Shown: positions 9,091 through 17,424 of the stretch, one piece after another
How positions within the stretch are numbered: position 1 is the stretch's first letter
How the letters are laid out: each line of letters opens with the position of its first letter
Assembly (NCBI RefSeq): GCF_039537985.1
Contig: NZ_BAABBN010000004.1
Span: 744,001 to 808,000, forward strand
Source: Litoribacillus peritrichatus
GTDB lineage: Bacteria > Pseudomonadota > Gammaproteobacteria > Pseudomonadales > Litoribrevibacteraceae
Direction: 5' to 3'
DNA: 64,000 bases
Made by a program: the position numbers and the translations under genes
Notes under the pieces: generated by a model
The model's input: the letters and a program-made list of their open reading frames with translations, nothing else
Database searches by the model: none
What the model was told of the DNA's origin: nothing

Positions 9091-11046
9091 ATGAATATAA
9101 ACTCTGAACTTCAGAATCTCTTTGGTTTTTCCGGTTTTCGCGAAGGACAGGAACAGGTGGTGCGGCAACTGTTGGATGGCCACTCTTCTTTGGCCATTTT
9201 TCCTACCGGCTCTGGTAAGTCGCTTTGTTATCAATTCACTGCCGTTCAATTGCCTCATTTAACTTTGGTGGTGTCGCCGCTTTTGGCGCTGATGAAAGAC
9301 CAATTGACGTTCCTGAAGAAAAAAGGCATTGCTGCGGCCAGTCTTGACTCCACTCTGTCGCCACAGGAAAGTCAGGCTGTCATTGCCGGAGTCCGGTCCG
9401 GAGAAATCAAAATACTGATGGTGTCTGTAGAGCGGTTTAAGAATGAGCGATTCAGGCATTTCATTCATTCTGTCCCGATTTCAATGTTGGTGGTCGACGA
9501 GGCGCACTGTATTTCAGAATGGGGTCATAACTTCAGACCAGACTACCTGAAACTGCCTTCTTATTGCTCTCAACTGAATATTCCTTTGGTGCTGCTATTA
9601 ACTGCAACGGCCACCCGCAAAGTAAAAAAAGACATGGCCCGGAAGTTTAATATTGTTTTTGATCATGTGGTTCAAACCGGATTTTATCGGCCAAATCTGA
9701 ATCTAGAGGTTTTGCCTGTTGCTGAAGATGATAAAAAAACTCAGCTCCTGACGGTGCTGAGTCAGCAAACCGGAGCAGGCATTATTTATGTGACGCTTCA
9801 GCAAACTGCAGAACAGGTGGCTGGGTTCCTTGCTCAGCAGGGCGTGTCGGCGAGTGCTTATCATGCAGGATTTGATAATGAGAAACGCCAATCCATTCAG
9901 TCGCAATTCATGGTGGGGCAAATACAGGTCGTGGTGGCTACGATCGCATTTGGTATGGGGATTGATAAATCGGATATTCGTTATGTGATCCATTACGATC
10001 TGCCTAAGTCGATAGAAAACTACAGCCAGGAAATAGGTCGGGCGGGTCGTGATGGCTTGCCTTCAAATTGCATTACATTAGCGAACCTGGATGGCATCAA
10101 TACGGTTGAAAACTTTGTTTATGGAGATACGCCTGAGTTATCGGGTATTGAGTATGTTTTAGATAATATTCGGCAGACAAGTCAAGACAATGCAGGCCAA
10201 GCCAGGCAGTGGGAATTGCAGGTGGTGGGTTTATCAAACGGAAGTAATATTAAACAGCTTCCACTTAAAACCTTGCTGGTTCAGCTCGAACTAGAGGGCG
10301 TCATTTTGCCTATGTATTCATACTTTGCTGAGTTTAAATATAAATTTTTGGTGCCTAAAGACGAGGTTTTACAGGCATTTCAAGGGGAGCGTCAATCTTT
10401 TCTTAAGGCCATTTTTGACAATTCTCAATTTAAAAAAATATGGGGGGCTCCTGATTTTGAGGCCATATACCAAGCCTACCAATGTGAGCGCAGCAGGGTA
10501 ATTACGGCGTTGGAATACCTTCAGGAAAAGCACTTCATCGAGCTGGAAACCAAACGTATGACGGAGGTGTTTTCAGTGAATGGTCCATTGCTTGATCAAC
10601 CTGGTTTGGCCGATAGGCTTTATGCGTATTTTGCAGAAAAAGAAACAAAAGAAATTGAACGGATCGGTGCTTTGGTTCGATTCTTTGAATTAAATCGTTG
10701 TTTAAATCACAACTTAGCGCGATATTTCGATGATGGCAAGTCGCCTGAACAGTGTGGCCATTGCTCTGTATGCCAAGGGCGGGTGGCTCGTCTTGAAGCC
10801 TCTCATTCTCCTGTATTTCCTGAAGACTCTATACTCCAGTCGTATTTGGATGGGCTGAAGCAGCATTTAAGCGGGAAGTTGGGTGACGCAGTCAGTACCA
10901 CGATGTGTTGTCGATTTTTAGCGGGTCTTAGTGTGCCTTTTTTCAGTCGTAATAAGGTTCGGCAATTGCCTGGATTCGGGTGCTGTGAGAATTTGAGATA
11001 TCAAAATATCAAAGCCAAGGTGTCAGAACTCATGGTTTTGAATTGA
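9091..11046 (+). CDS. RecQ-family ATP-dependent DNA helicase (accessory type)
   Basis: 651 residues. Walker A is FPTGSGKS (K43), the DEAH box is DEAHCISEWGH (D136-H139), motif III is TATATR, and motif VI is QEIGRAGRDG. A RecQ zinc site follows with C537, C555, C558 and C561 (CGHCSVC). It unwinds DNA 3' to 5' at ATP expense. The SGKS loop, in place of the usual GGKS, and the lack of a clear HRDC domain suggest a paralogue beside the housekeeping RecQ. It follows the GDYXXLXY gene by 32 bases on the same strand and may share its transcript. Confidence 0.85.
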   Translation: MNINSELQNLFGFSGFREGQEQVVRQLLDGHSSLAIFPTGSGKSLCYQFTAVQLPHLTLVVSPLLALMKDQLTFLKKKGIAAASLDSTLSPQESQAVIAGVRSGEIKILMVSVERFKNERFRHFIHSVPISMLVVDEAHCISEWGHNFRPDYLKLPSYCSQLNIPLVLLLTATATRKVKKDMARKFNIVFDHVVQTGFYRPNLNLEVLPVAEDDKKTQLLTVLSQQTGAGIIYVTLQQTAEQVAGFLAQQGVSASAYHAGFDNEKRQSIQSQFMVGQIQVVVATIAFGMGIDKSDIRYVIHYDLPKSIENYSQEIGRAGRDGLPSNCITLANLDGINTVENFVYGDTPELSGIEYVLDNIRQTSQDNAGQARQWELQVVGLSNGSNIKQLPLKTLLVQLELEGVILPMYSYFAEFKYKFLVPKDEVLQAFQGERQSFLKAIFDNSQFKKIWGAPDFEAIYQAYQCERSRVITALEYLQEKHFIELETKRMTEVFSVNGPLLDQPGLADRLYAYFAEKETKEIERIGALVRFFELNRCLNHNLARYFDDGKSPEQCGHCSVCQGRVARLEASHSPVFPEDSILQSYLDGLKQHLSGKLGDAVSTTMCCRFLAGLSVPFFSRNKVRQLPGFGCCENLRYQNIKAKVSELMVLN

Positions 11047-11088
11047 GTTTTGTGATTTTTTTTAATTTGTCATAAATCTGATTTAGTA

Positions 11089-12270
11089 TTGGTTTCTTTT
11101 TTTTTGAGTGGGTTTTCTGTGTTTTCTTTGTTCATGATTTTTTTCAAATTGGGTTGCACTTCTTTTGGTGGGCCGGTGGCGCATTTGGGGTATTTTCATC
11201 GAGAGTTTGTGCAGCAGCGGAAATGGTTTACTGAAGTGGAATACACAGAGTTATTGGCTTTGTGCCATTTCTTACCAGGGCCTGCCAGTTCGCAAGTGGG
11301 CATGGCCATTGGTTATCGTCAACAAGGCGTACTGGGGAGCCTGATTGCGTTTGTTGGTTTTACCCTACCATCGGTGTTGTTGATGGTGATGGCCGCTCTG
11401 CTACTTCAATCCTCGGCATTAACAGAAACCTTAAATGGCGTTTTACATGCAATGAAACTATTGGCCGTTGCTGTGGTTGCGGATGCGGTTTGGGGTATGG
11501 CAAAGAAGATTTGTATTACCCGTGTTAAAACAGCTATTACGTTAATAACCGCTGTCACTATGTTGGTAGTACCTGGTTTGTCATCACAATTGACGGTGAT
11601 ATTTTTGGCCGGATTAGTGGGTGCAGTTTTTCTAGCTCAGAGTGGTTCCTCGGTGCAACCTCTGGTTGAGAAAGGGTCATCTTGGTTGAGCCCAGTATGT
11701 TTGGTGGTTTTTGCTGGTTTGCTATTGGGCTTGCCTTGGTTAGCTTCTTATTCTCCTTCTCTTGAGCTGGTGGATACTTTCTATCGCGCTGGTGGCCTTG
11801 TATTTGGTGGTGGTCATGTGGTTTTGCCTATGTTACAGGCAGAACCTTTGGTACAGAGTGCCATTTCTTCTGAGCAGTTTTTGACGGCTTACAGTTTTGC
11901 TCAAGCGGTTCCAGGGCCAATGTTTACTATTGCCAGTTATTTGGGTGTGGCTTATCAAGGTAGCTGGATGGATGGGCTGATTGCAACGGCAGCCATTTTT
12001 CTTCCAGGTTGGTTGATTGTGATTGCTACCTTGTCTTTGTGGCCGAAGATTAAAAGCATCAGTTTACTTTCTGGGGCGATGCAAGGGGTCGTTGCTGCAA
12101 CGGTGGGTTTGCTGGTGGCTGCCTTGTATCAACCTGTGTTCGTGAGTGCAGTGCTAAGCCCTTCAGATATGGCGATTGTTCTATCTGTGTGGGCGTTATT
12201 GTGTATCGCCAAGCTGCCAGTGTGGTCTGTTGTTATTGCAGTTGCTACGTTTGGTGGTGTTTTTCTTTGA
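11089..12270 (+). CDS. chrA: Chromate transporter family (ChrA-type) protein
   Basis: A 393-residue polytopic protein made of two homologous halves, as in long-chain CHR transporters. The first half has KLGCTSFGGPVAHLGYF and LCHFLPGPASSQVGMAIG. The second repeats the pattern as VFGGGHVVLPML and SFAQAVPGPMFTIASYLG. Family members export chromate or related oxyanions in exchange for protons; substrate in this organism is inferred. The start is uncertain: a TTG at 11089 lies in a T-rich stretch without a clear ribosome site, and an ATG at about 11134 begins closer to the conserved part. Confidence 0.8.
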   Translation: MVSFFLSGFSVFSLFMIFFKLGCTSFGGPVAHLGYFHREFVQQRKWFTEVEYTELLALCHFLPGPASSQVGMAIGYRQQGVLGSLIAFVGFTLPSVLLMVMAALLLQSSALTETLNGVLHAMKLLAVAVVADAVWGMAKKICITRVKTAITLITAVTMLVVPGLSSQLTVIFLAGLVGAVFLAQSGSSVQPLVEKGSSWLSPVCLVVFAGLLLGLPWLASYSPSLELVDTFYRAGGLVFGGGHVVLPMLQAEPLVQSAISSEQFLTAYSFAQAVPGPMFTIASYLGVAYQGSWMDGLIATAAIFLPGWLIVIATLSLWPKIKSISLLSGAMQGVVAATVGLLVAALYQPVFVSAVLSPSDMAIVLSVWALLCIAKLPVWSVVIAVATFGGVFL

Positions 12271-12338
12271 TTTCTTAAACGGATCAGTTTTGTTTGAAAA
12301 ATGAGCTTTTGAGTTGCTTTATCAGGCTTGTTTTGATT

Positions 12339-12362
12339 ATTATGGAACGATCGTTCCATAAT
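12339..12362. promoter_or_regulatory. Perfect 24-bp palindromic operator upstream of the TetR gene
   Basis: Two 12-base arms, ATTATGGAACGA and TCGTTCCATAAT, form an exact dyad centred between 12350 and 12351, only 12 bases before the TTG start of the TetR gene. Location and symmetry fit autoregulation by that TetR protein, which would also control the redoxin downstream. The protein-DNA pairing is inference. Confidence 0.75.
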
Positions 12363-12373
12363 GAGTTTAAACA

Positions 12374-12952
12374 TTGGCAAGACCTCAGAAATTTGATGAA
12401 CAGGAAATTATTTCCAAAGCGATGTTGTACTTTTGGGAGCATGGTTTCAGCGGCAGTTCCATTCAGCAGTTACTGGGTGAGATGGGGGTGAGCCGAGGAA
12501 CGTTATACGGCTCTGTCGGCGATAAAGATGCTTTGTTTAAACGTTGTCTACAGCGCTACTCAGAAATGGCGCGGCAGCTGTTTACTATGACGTTACTGAA
12601 TGCGCAGTTGCCTCCTTACCAAAGAATGCTTCAGTTTTTGCAGTTATCGTTTCTGGACAGTGAAACCGCTCATTTGGGGTGTTTGATGGTCAATACACTT
12701 TGTGAAGACGAGCGGGCTGTACTTGAAGTAAAGAGTCTGGCTTCTTCGGTCATGAGTGATATGGAAAATGGTTTCTTGACGTGTTTTCAGGAGATGGTCG
12801 ATCAAAAACAGAGCTTAACGCTGAGTCCATCAGTGGCGGCCGGTATTATGGCAACACAATTAAAGGGAGCACGAGTCCGGCAGCGTGAAGGCGTCAGCAA
12901 TCAGACTATTTTAAGTGAATTCGTGACCTTGCTTAATCAATTGACACAATAA
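12374..12952 (+). CDS. TetR/AcrR-family transcriptional regulator
   Basis: 192 residues. The N-terminal DNA-binding domain spans about residues 8-55 with the helix-turn-helix SSIQQLLGEMGVSRGTLYGSVGDK. The rest is a helical ligand domain containing LGCLMVNTL, like the NemR/YcdC-type regulators that sense reactive small molecules. The start is TTG at 12374 (LARPQKF read as MARPQKF), the usual N-terminus of this subgroup. The palindrome immediately upstream is its probable operator. The membrane redoxin gene begins 34 bases after its stop, suggesting a regulator-effector operon for electrophile or peroxide stress (inference). Confidence 0.85.
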   Translation: MARPQKFDEQEIISKAMLYFWEHGFSGSSIQQLLGEMGVSRGTLYGSVGDKDALFKRCLQRYSEMARQLFTMTLLNAQLPPYQRMLQFLQLSFLDSETAHLGCLMVNTLCEDERAVLEVKSLASSVMSDMENGFLTCFQEMVDQKQSLTLSPSVAAGIMATQLKGARVRQREGVSNQTILSEFVTLLNQLTQ

Positions 12953-12986
12953 CTTTTTACATAAAAATAAATGAAAGGATTTTCAG

Positions 12987-13832
12987 ATGCAAAAACTCAA
13001 GTCGATATTCATTTCCAGTTATTGTACGTACTTAACGCTAGTCACCCTGTGGGCTGGCTATCAATATCTTCAGTCCGACTCTGTGGCTATGGCTGTGATT
13101 GCCATTCAGCACTTGGTTGGCGCATCTTTCTTTGCGAGTTTATTTGCTGTTCCTCCGGCACGAACGTCTGCATTGTTGCCTAACTGGACCATTCCCGCGT
13201 TGATGCTGGCTTTTGCGGGCGGCTATCAGGGGTATATGGAAGGAAGTGCCTTAGTGGTTATATTGGCTGCTGTTGGTTGGCTGGGCTGGAGCTTATATTT
13301 ATTCTGGTATTCCAGTTTTGGAGGGAAGAGAAATGATCAACTGGTGCTTGGTCAAACCCTGCCTGAATTCACTCTTTACCAATCGGATGGCAAAAGCGTT
13401 TCTGCTTCGGACTTTCAGGGTAAACCTGTCCTGATGATTTTCTATCGTGGCAACTGGTGCCCGCTGTGTGTGGCTCAGGTAAAAGAAATTTCTGGTATGT
13501 ATCAGCAGTTGGCTGATATGGGGGTAGAAGTTTGTTTGGTGAGTCCTCAGCCGGAAGAAAATACGCAGCAATTGGCGGATCGTTTTAATGTTCCTTTTAA
13601 TTTCCTGGTTGATAAAGATTTAGCAACCGCTGAAGCCTTCGGGATTAAAGCGGAAGGTGGTACGCCGGCAGGATTTGAGGCCTTGGGATACGATTCAGAC
13701 ACAGTCAGGCCAACGGTTTTAATTACAAACAGCAAAGGCGAGCTAATTTACAGTGACTTGACTGATAATTATCGAGTCCGACCTGAGCCGGAAGAGTTTA
13801 TTAAGGTGTTTCAACAGGCGGGGGTGGCTTAG
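12987..13832 (+). CDS. Membrane-anchored AhpC/TSA-type redoxin
   Basis: 281 residues. Four hydrophobic helices fill residues 1-115. They are followed by a thioredoxin-fold peroxiredoxin-like domain that opens with LGQTLPEFTLYQSDG and carries the active site GNWCPLC (C158, C161). The later segment PFNFLVDKDLATAEAFGI is typical of AhpC/TSA proteins. It probably reduces peroxides or disulfides at the membrane. The ATG is preceded by GAAAGGA. It lies downstream of a TetR gene with a palindromic operator and ends in a strong terminator. The fusion of a four-helix membrane part to a redoxin is the notable feature. Confidence 0.75.
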   Translation: MQKLKSIFISSYCTYLTLVTLWAGYQYLQSDSVAMAVIAIQHLVGASFFASLFAVPPARTSALLPNWTIPALMLAFAGGYQGYMEGSALVVILAAVGWLGWSLYLFWYSSFGGKRNDQLVLGQTLPEFTLYQSDGKSVSASDFQGKPVLMIFYRGNWCPLCVAQVKEISGMYQQLADMGVEVCLVSPQPEENTQQLADRFNVPFNFLVDKDLATAEAFGIKAEGGTPAGFEALGYDSDTVRPTVLITNSKGELIYSDLTDNYRVRPEPEEFIKVFQQAGVA

Positions 13833-13856
13833 ATTTGATTTCTTTGCTTCATTGCA

Positions 13857-13900
13857 AATACAAAAAAACCGAATGATGTCTCATTCGGTTTTTTTGTATT
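13857..13900. terminator. Bidirectional rho-independent terminator
   Basis: A perfect 20-base stem (13857-13876 with 13881-13900) closes a TGTC loop. It includes CCGAATGA/TCATTCGG flanked by A7 on one side and T7 on the other, so it can stop transcription from both the redoxin gene and the convergent DAHP synthase gene, whose stop codon lies 20 bases away. Confidence 0.9.
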
Positions 13901-13920
13901 TAATTCAGTAAGCTAAGGAA

Positions 13921-14982
13921 TTAGCTATTACGCTTTGGCAAAACGTCTTTCAGTTTATCTGCCATTGCCTTAACTGCATTCTCTGTAGTTTCCCAATCGA
14001 TACACGCGTCTGTTACTGATACGCCGTATTCCATGTTGTCAGAGATTTTCTGGTTGCCCCACTTAAGGTGACTTTCGATCATCAAGCCCACGATGGATTT
14101 GTTGCCTTCAAGAATCTGGTTGGCAACGTTTTCCATAACCAATGGCTGAAGCTCAGGCTGCTTATTCGAGTTAGCGTGGCTGCAGTCGATCATGATGTTT
14201 TGAGTCACGTCTGCTTTTTCCAGCGCTTGCTCAGACTGTGCAACACTGACTGAGTCATAATTAGGCTTGCCATTACCACCACGAAGAACAACATGGCCGT
14301 ATTTGTTGCCTTTCGTCTTAACGATAGTGACCTGGCCGGTCTGGTTGATGCCCAAGAATGCGTGAGGGTGTGCCACTGATTGAAGTGCGTTAATGGCTAC
14401 TTCAAGACCGCCGTCGGTGCCGTTTTTAAAACCGACCGGCATGGATAGCCCGGAAGACATTTCACGGTGCGTTTGCGATTCTGTTGTACGAGCACCAATG
14501 GCAGACCATGAAATCAGGTCTTGCAGGTACTGTGGTGAAATTGGGTCAAGTGCTTCGGTCGCCAGTGGAAGACCCATATCTGCAAGATCACACAACAGTT
14601 GACGGCCAATGTGCAAACCTTCGTCAATTTTGAATGTGTCGTTCAAGTGCGGGTCGTTGATCAGACCTTTCCAGCCAACGGTGGTTCTTGGTTTTTCGAA
14701 ATAAACGCGCATAACGAGGTAAAGAGTGTCGCTTACTTCTGCCGCCAGTTTCTTAAGACGCTCGGCATATTCTTTTGCCGCATCAACGTCGTGAATGGAG
14801 CATGGCCCTATAACAAGGAATAGGCGATCGTCTTTACGGTCCAGAATGTTCTGAATGGTATGACGACCTTCGGCAACTGAGTTTGCTGCGGCTTCTGATA
14901 ACGGCACGTCTTTCTTTAAACCGTGCGGTGTGATTAATAATTCTTGTGATTCCACATTTACGTTTTCTAACTGCTCTGACAT
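13921..14982 (-). CDS. aroG: 3-deoxy-7-phosphoheptulonate (DAHP) synthase, class I AroFGH type
   Basis: 353 residues, the usual length for AroF/G/H. It condenses phosphoenolpyruvate and erythrose 4-phosphate in the first step of aromatic amino-acid synthesis. Diagnostic segments are LFLVIGPCSIHD, MRVYFEKPRTTVGWKGLINDP, ESQTHREMSSGLSMPVGFKNGTDG and MIDCSHANS, which include the phosphate- and metal-binding residues. Which of the three feedback isoforms (Phe, Tyr or Trp sensitive) it is cannot be told by eye, so the symbol is provisional. It is monocistronic, convergent with the redoxin gene and sharing its terminator. Confidence 0.9.
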   Translation of the reverse strand: MSEQLENVNVESQELLITPHGLKKDVPLSEAAANSVAEGRHTIQNILDRKDDRLFLVIGPCSIHDVDAAKEYAERLKKLAAEVSDTLYLVMRVYFEKPRTTVGWKGLINDPHLNDTFKIDEGLHIGRQLLCDLADMGLPLATEALDPISPQYLQDLISWSAIGARTTESQTHREMSSGLSMPVGFKNGTDGGLEVAINALQSVAHPHAFLGINQTGQVTIVKTKGNKYGHVVLRGGNGKPNYDSVSVAQSEQALEKADVTQNIMIDCSHANSNKQPELQPLVMENVANQILEGNKSIVGLMIESHLKWGNQKISDNMEYGVSVTDACIDWETTENAVKAMADKLKDVLPKRNS

Positions 14983-15269
14983 TTCTGGTACCTAATTACT
15001 TCCTGATCTTCGAGCGCGAATCGATCGTTAATAAGACTATTGATGAGAGATAAAAAGACTCATCCTAAATAAGAATTTCAAGTCGTGTACGCTTCGGAGC
15101 TAAAAATTCCGTTGGCGAAACATTATGGACTCAATTTCACTGTTAGTGAATAGTAAAACCCTTTGATTACAGGAAAGTTTAAAAAAACTTGCTTTGTTGA
15201 TGATCCAAGCCAGATTTCTTTCTCTTTCAGGCAAGGAGCATCAAACTAAGGGTTTAAAAAGCGTAAGGC

Positions 15270-16055
15270 TTAAAAGAAAGCGTACTTTGCGCCGATCAGC
15301 ATTAAGACAGAGGCAAGAATCGGATGAAGTACTTTGTCCGGAATGTTGGCGCCAAGTTTCGTACCCACCATGATGGCAGGTAAAGAGCCTATTAACAGGC
15401 TTCCTAACAACAAGAAATCAACATTCCCTAAAAAGATATGCCCAACACCGGCAATCAGCGTAAGTGGGACTGCGTGAGCCAAATCGGTGCCCACAATTTT
15501 TACGGATGTCAGTTTCGGATACAAAATCATTAATACCGCAGCGGCAATTGCACCTGCACCCACAGACGACAGAGTTACTAAAACGCCTAGAGAAACGCCC
15601 ATTAAGAAGGTTAATACGTCTTGCTTCTTGGTGGTAATAAAGTCCTGAGTTTGAACAATGTCCTGAGCAATGTTTTGCCTTAAACGCGATTTAAACAGAA
15701 TGACGGCCGAGGTCATGATTAGCATGAAGCCTAAACTCGTGGTGAGTAGGTGGCTGTAGGTTTCAGGCTCATCAAAATAGGTGTGCAGTAAAAATACAGT
15801 GATACCAGCAGCCGGCAAACTTCCTGCCGCCATCAGCCCCATTAAACGCCAACGAATGGTTTGTTGTTTGTAATGGGCCAGTACTCCGCCTGACTTAGTA
15901 ATGGAGGCGTACATAAGGTCTGTGCCCACAGCAATATGCGGGGGAAACCCAAAAAGCAAAAGCAGAGGGGTCATTAACGAACCTCCGCCTACGCCTGTGA
16001 TGCCAACGGCCAATCCAACGGCTGCGCCAGCAAGAATATAAAGAAGTATTTCCAT
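15270..16055 (-). CDS. TauE/SafE-family sulfite/sulfonate exporter-like membrane protein
   Basis: 261 residues with about eight membrane helices. The N-terminal motif GITGVGGGSLMTPLLLL and the repeated second-half motif SLGVLVTLSSVGAGAIAAAVL are the two signature halves of the TauE/SafE (DUF81) family, anion exporters for sulfite, sulfonate or sulfoacetate. It stands divergent from cysB across about 200 bases, which supports a sulfur-related role under CysB control (inference). Confidence 0.85.
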   Translation of the reverse strand: MEILLYILAGAAVGLAVGITGVGGGSLMTPLLLLFGFPPHIAVGTDLMYASITKSGGVLAHYKQQTIRWRLMGLMAAGSLPAAGITVFLLHTYFDEPETYSHLLTTSLGFMLIMTSAVILFKSRLRQNIAQDIVQTQDFITTKKQDVLTFLMGVSLGVLVTLSSVGAGAIAAAVLMILYPKLTSVKIVGTDLAHAVPLTLIAGVGHIFLGNVDFLLLGSLLIGSLPAIMVGTKLGANIPDKVLHPILASVLMLIGAKYAFF

Positions 16056-16257
16056 TTATGTGGTCTAGTCTAGTATGAATATCGGACAATTAATTGATTA
16101 TGACTGGTAAATCTATAGCTTTATATCTATTCTGAAAAAGAATATTTACTTATATTTTTATAATGTTTTGGACTATTATCAATATTGATAATTGTTCTGG
16201 TCTGAATTTTTGAAAGATTTGCTAGTCTTAGGCAAGACAAACCAATCTGGAGGGTGT

Positions 16258-17232
16258 ATGAAGTTACAACAGTTGCGCTATATCTGGGAAGTTGCGCACC
16301 ACGATCTCAATGTGTCTGCAACCGCGCAAAGTTTGTACACCTCTCAACCCGGTATCAGTAAACAAATTCGACTTCTGGAAGATGAGCTCGGTGTCGAGGT
16401 TTTTTCAAGAAGCGGAAAACACCTGACTCATATCACCCCTGCCGGTGAAGAAATTATCCGTGTAGCCGGTGAAGTACTTCGTAAAGTAGAAAGCATTAAA
16501 CAAGTGGCCCTTGAGTTTAGTGATGAGAGCAAAGGCAACTTGGCGATTGGAACGACTCATACGCAAGCCCGTTATGCTTTACCGCCTGTGATCAGCAGCT
16601 TTATACAGCGCTTTCCGGATGTAGCATTGCACATGCACCAGGGAACACCGATGCAAATCTCTGAGATGGCGGCGGATGGTACGGTGGACTTTGCAATAGC
16701 AACCGAAGCGCTTTCTCTGTTTAATGACCTGATCATGATGCCTTGCTATCGCTGGAATCGCTCTATTGTGGTTCCTAAAGATCACCCTCTAGCGAAAATT
16801 GACAAGCTTACGTTGAAAGAACTGGCCGAATACCCGATTGTTACTTACGTATTTGGTTTTACCGGGCGTTCAAAACTGGATGAAGCCTTTGAAAAAGAAG
16901 GTTTGAAGCCAAAAGTGGTGTTTACCGCAGCGGATGCCGATGTTATTAAAACGTATGTGCGTTTGAACTTAGGGGTTGGTATTGTGGCCCATATGGCCGT
17001 TGATCCAGAGGCGGATTCTGATTTGGTCTGTCTGGACGCAAGCCACTTATTTGCTGCCAGTGTCACCAAGCTCGGCTTTCGCAGAGGCACTTATATCCGT
17101 GGGTATATGTATGACTTCATTCAGTCTTTTGCTCCACACCTGACGCGTGAAACGGTGGATGCTGCAATAGCCTGCCACAGCAAAGCAGAGCTGGACGAAA
17201 TATTTAAAGACGTCGAGCTGCCCGTTTATTAG
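16258..17232 (+). CDS. cysB: LysR-family sulfur regulator CysB
   Basis: 324 residues, matching CysB. The N-terminal winged helix-turn-helix reads MKLQQLRYIWEVAHHDLNVS then TAQSLYTSQPGISKQIRLLE. The effector domain contains GTTHTQARYALPPVI, which in CysB binds N-acetylserine or sulfate. It activates sulfate uptake and assimilatory reduction genes when sulfur is short. The ATG at 16258 has GGAGG just ahead; the frame is open for 22 more codons but without support. The APS reductase gene at 20267-20992 and the divergent TauE/SafE gene are natural targets. Confidence 0.93.
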   Translation: MKLQQLRYIWEVAHHDLNVSATAQSLYTSQPGISKQIRLLEDELGVEVFSRSGKHLTHITPAGEEIIRVAGEVLRKVESIKQVALEFSDESKGNLAIGTTHTQARYALPPVISSFIQRFPDVALHMHQGTPMQISEMAADGTVDFAIATEALSLFNDLIMMPCYRWNRSIVVPKDHPLAKIDKLTLKELAEYPIVTYVFGFTGRSKLDEAFEKEGLKPKVVFTAADADVIKTYVRLNLGVGIVAHMAVDPEADSDLVCLDASHLFAASVTKLGFRRGTYIRGYMYDFIQSFAPHLTRETVDAAIACHSKAELDEIFKDVELPVY

Positions 17233-17296
17233 TGATGAAAGTTAGCCAGGAAAGTGAGTCTGGCAAGTTTGTCTGGGAATAGTAAAACTGAAAAAG

Positions 17297-17343
17297 CGCA
17301 TTGATTACCCAAGTTCAAAAGTGGGTCATGATGCGTTTTTTTA
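17297..17343 (+). terminator. Probable rho-independent terminator of cysB
   Basis: An imperfect stem pairs AAGCGCAT...ACCCA with TGGGT...ATGATGCG around a short loop and ends in a run of seven T, about 65 bases after the cysB stop. Confidence 0.65.
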
Positions 17344-17424
17344 TATCTGAATTGATCTCCCTCATCCCCAATCTTCTTTTATTTAGCTAAGTTATACATA
17401 TTAACGGGTCTTTAAGGGTTTAAT

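Noticed and set aside
15149..15172. Possible TyrR-like box upstream of the DAHP synthase gene
   Set aside because: The TGTAA...TTTAC halves match poorly and the spacing is off; not enough to claim regulation.
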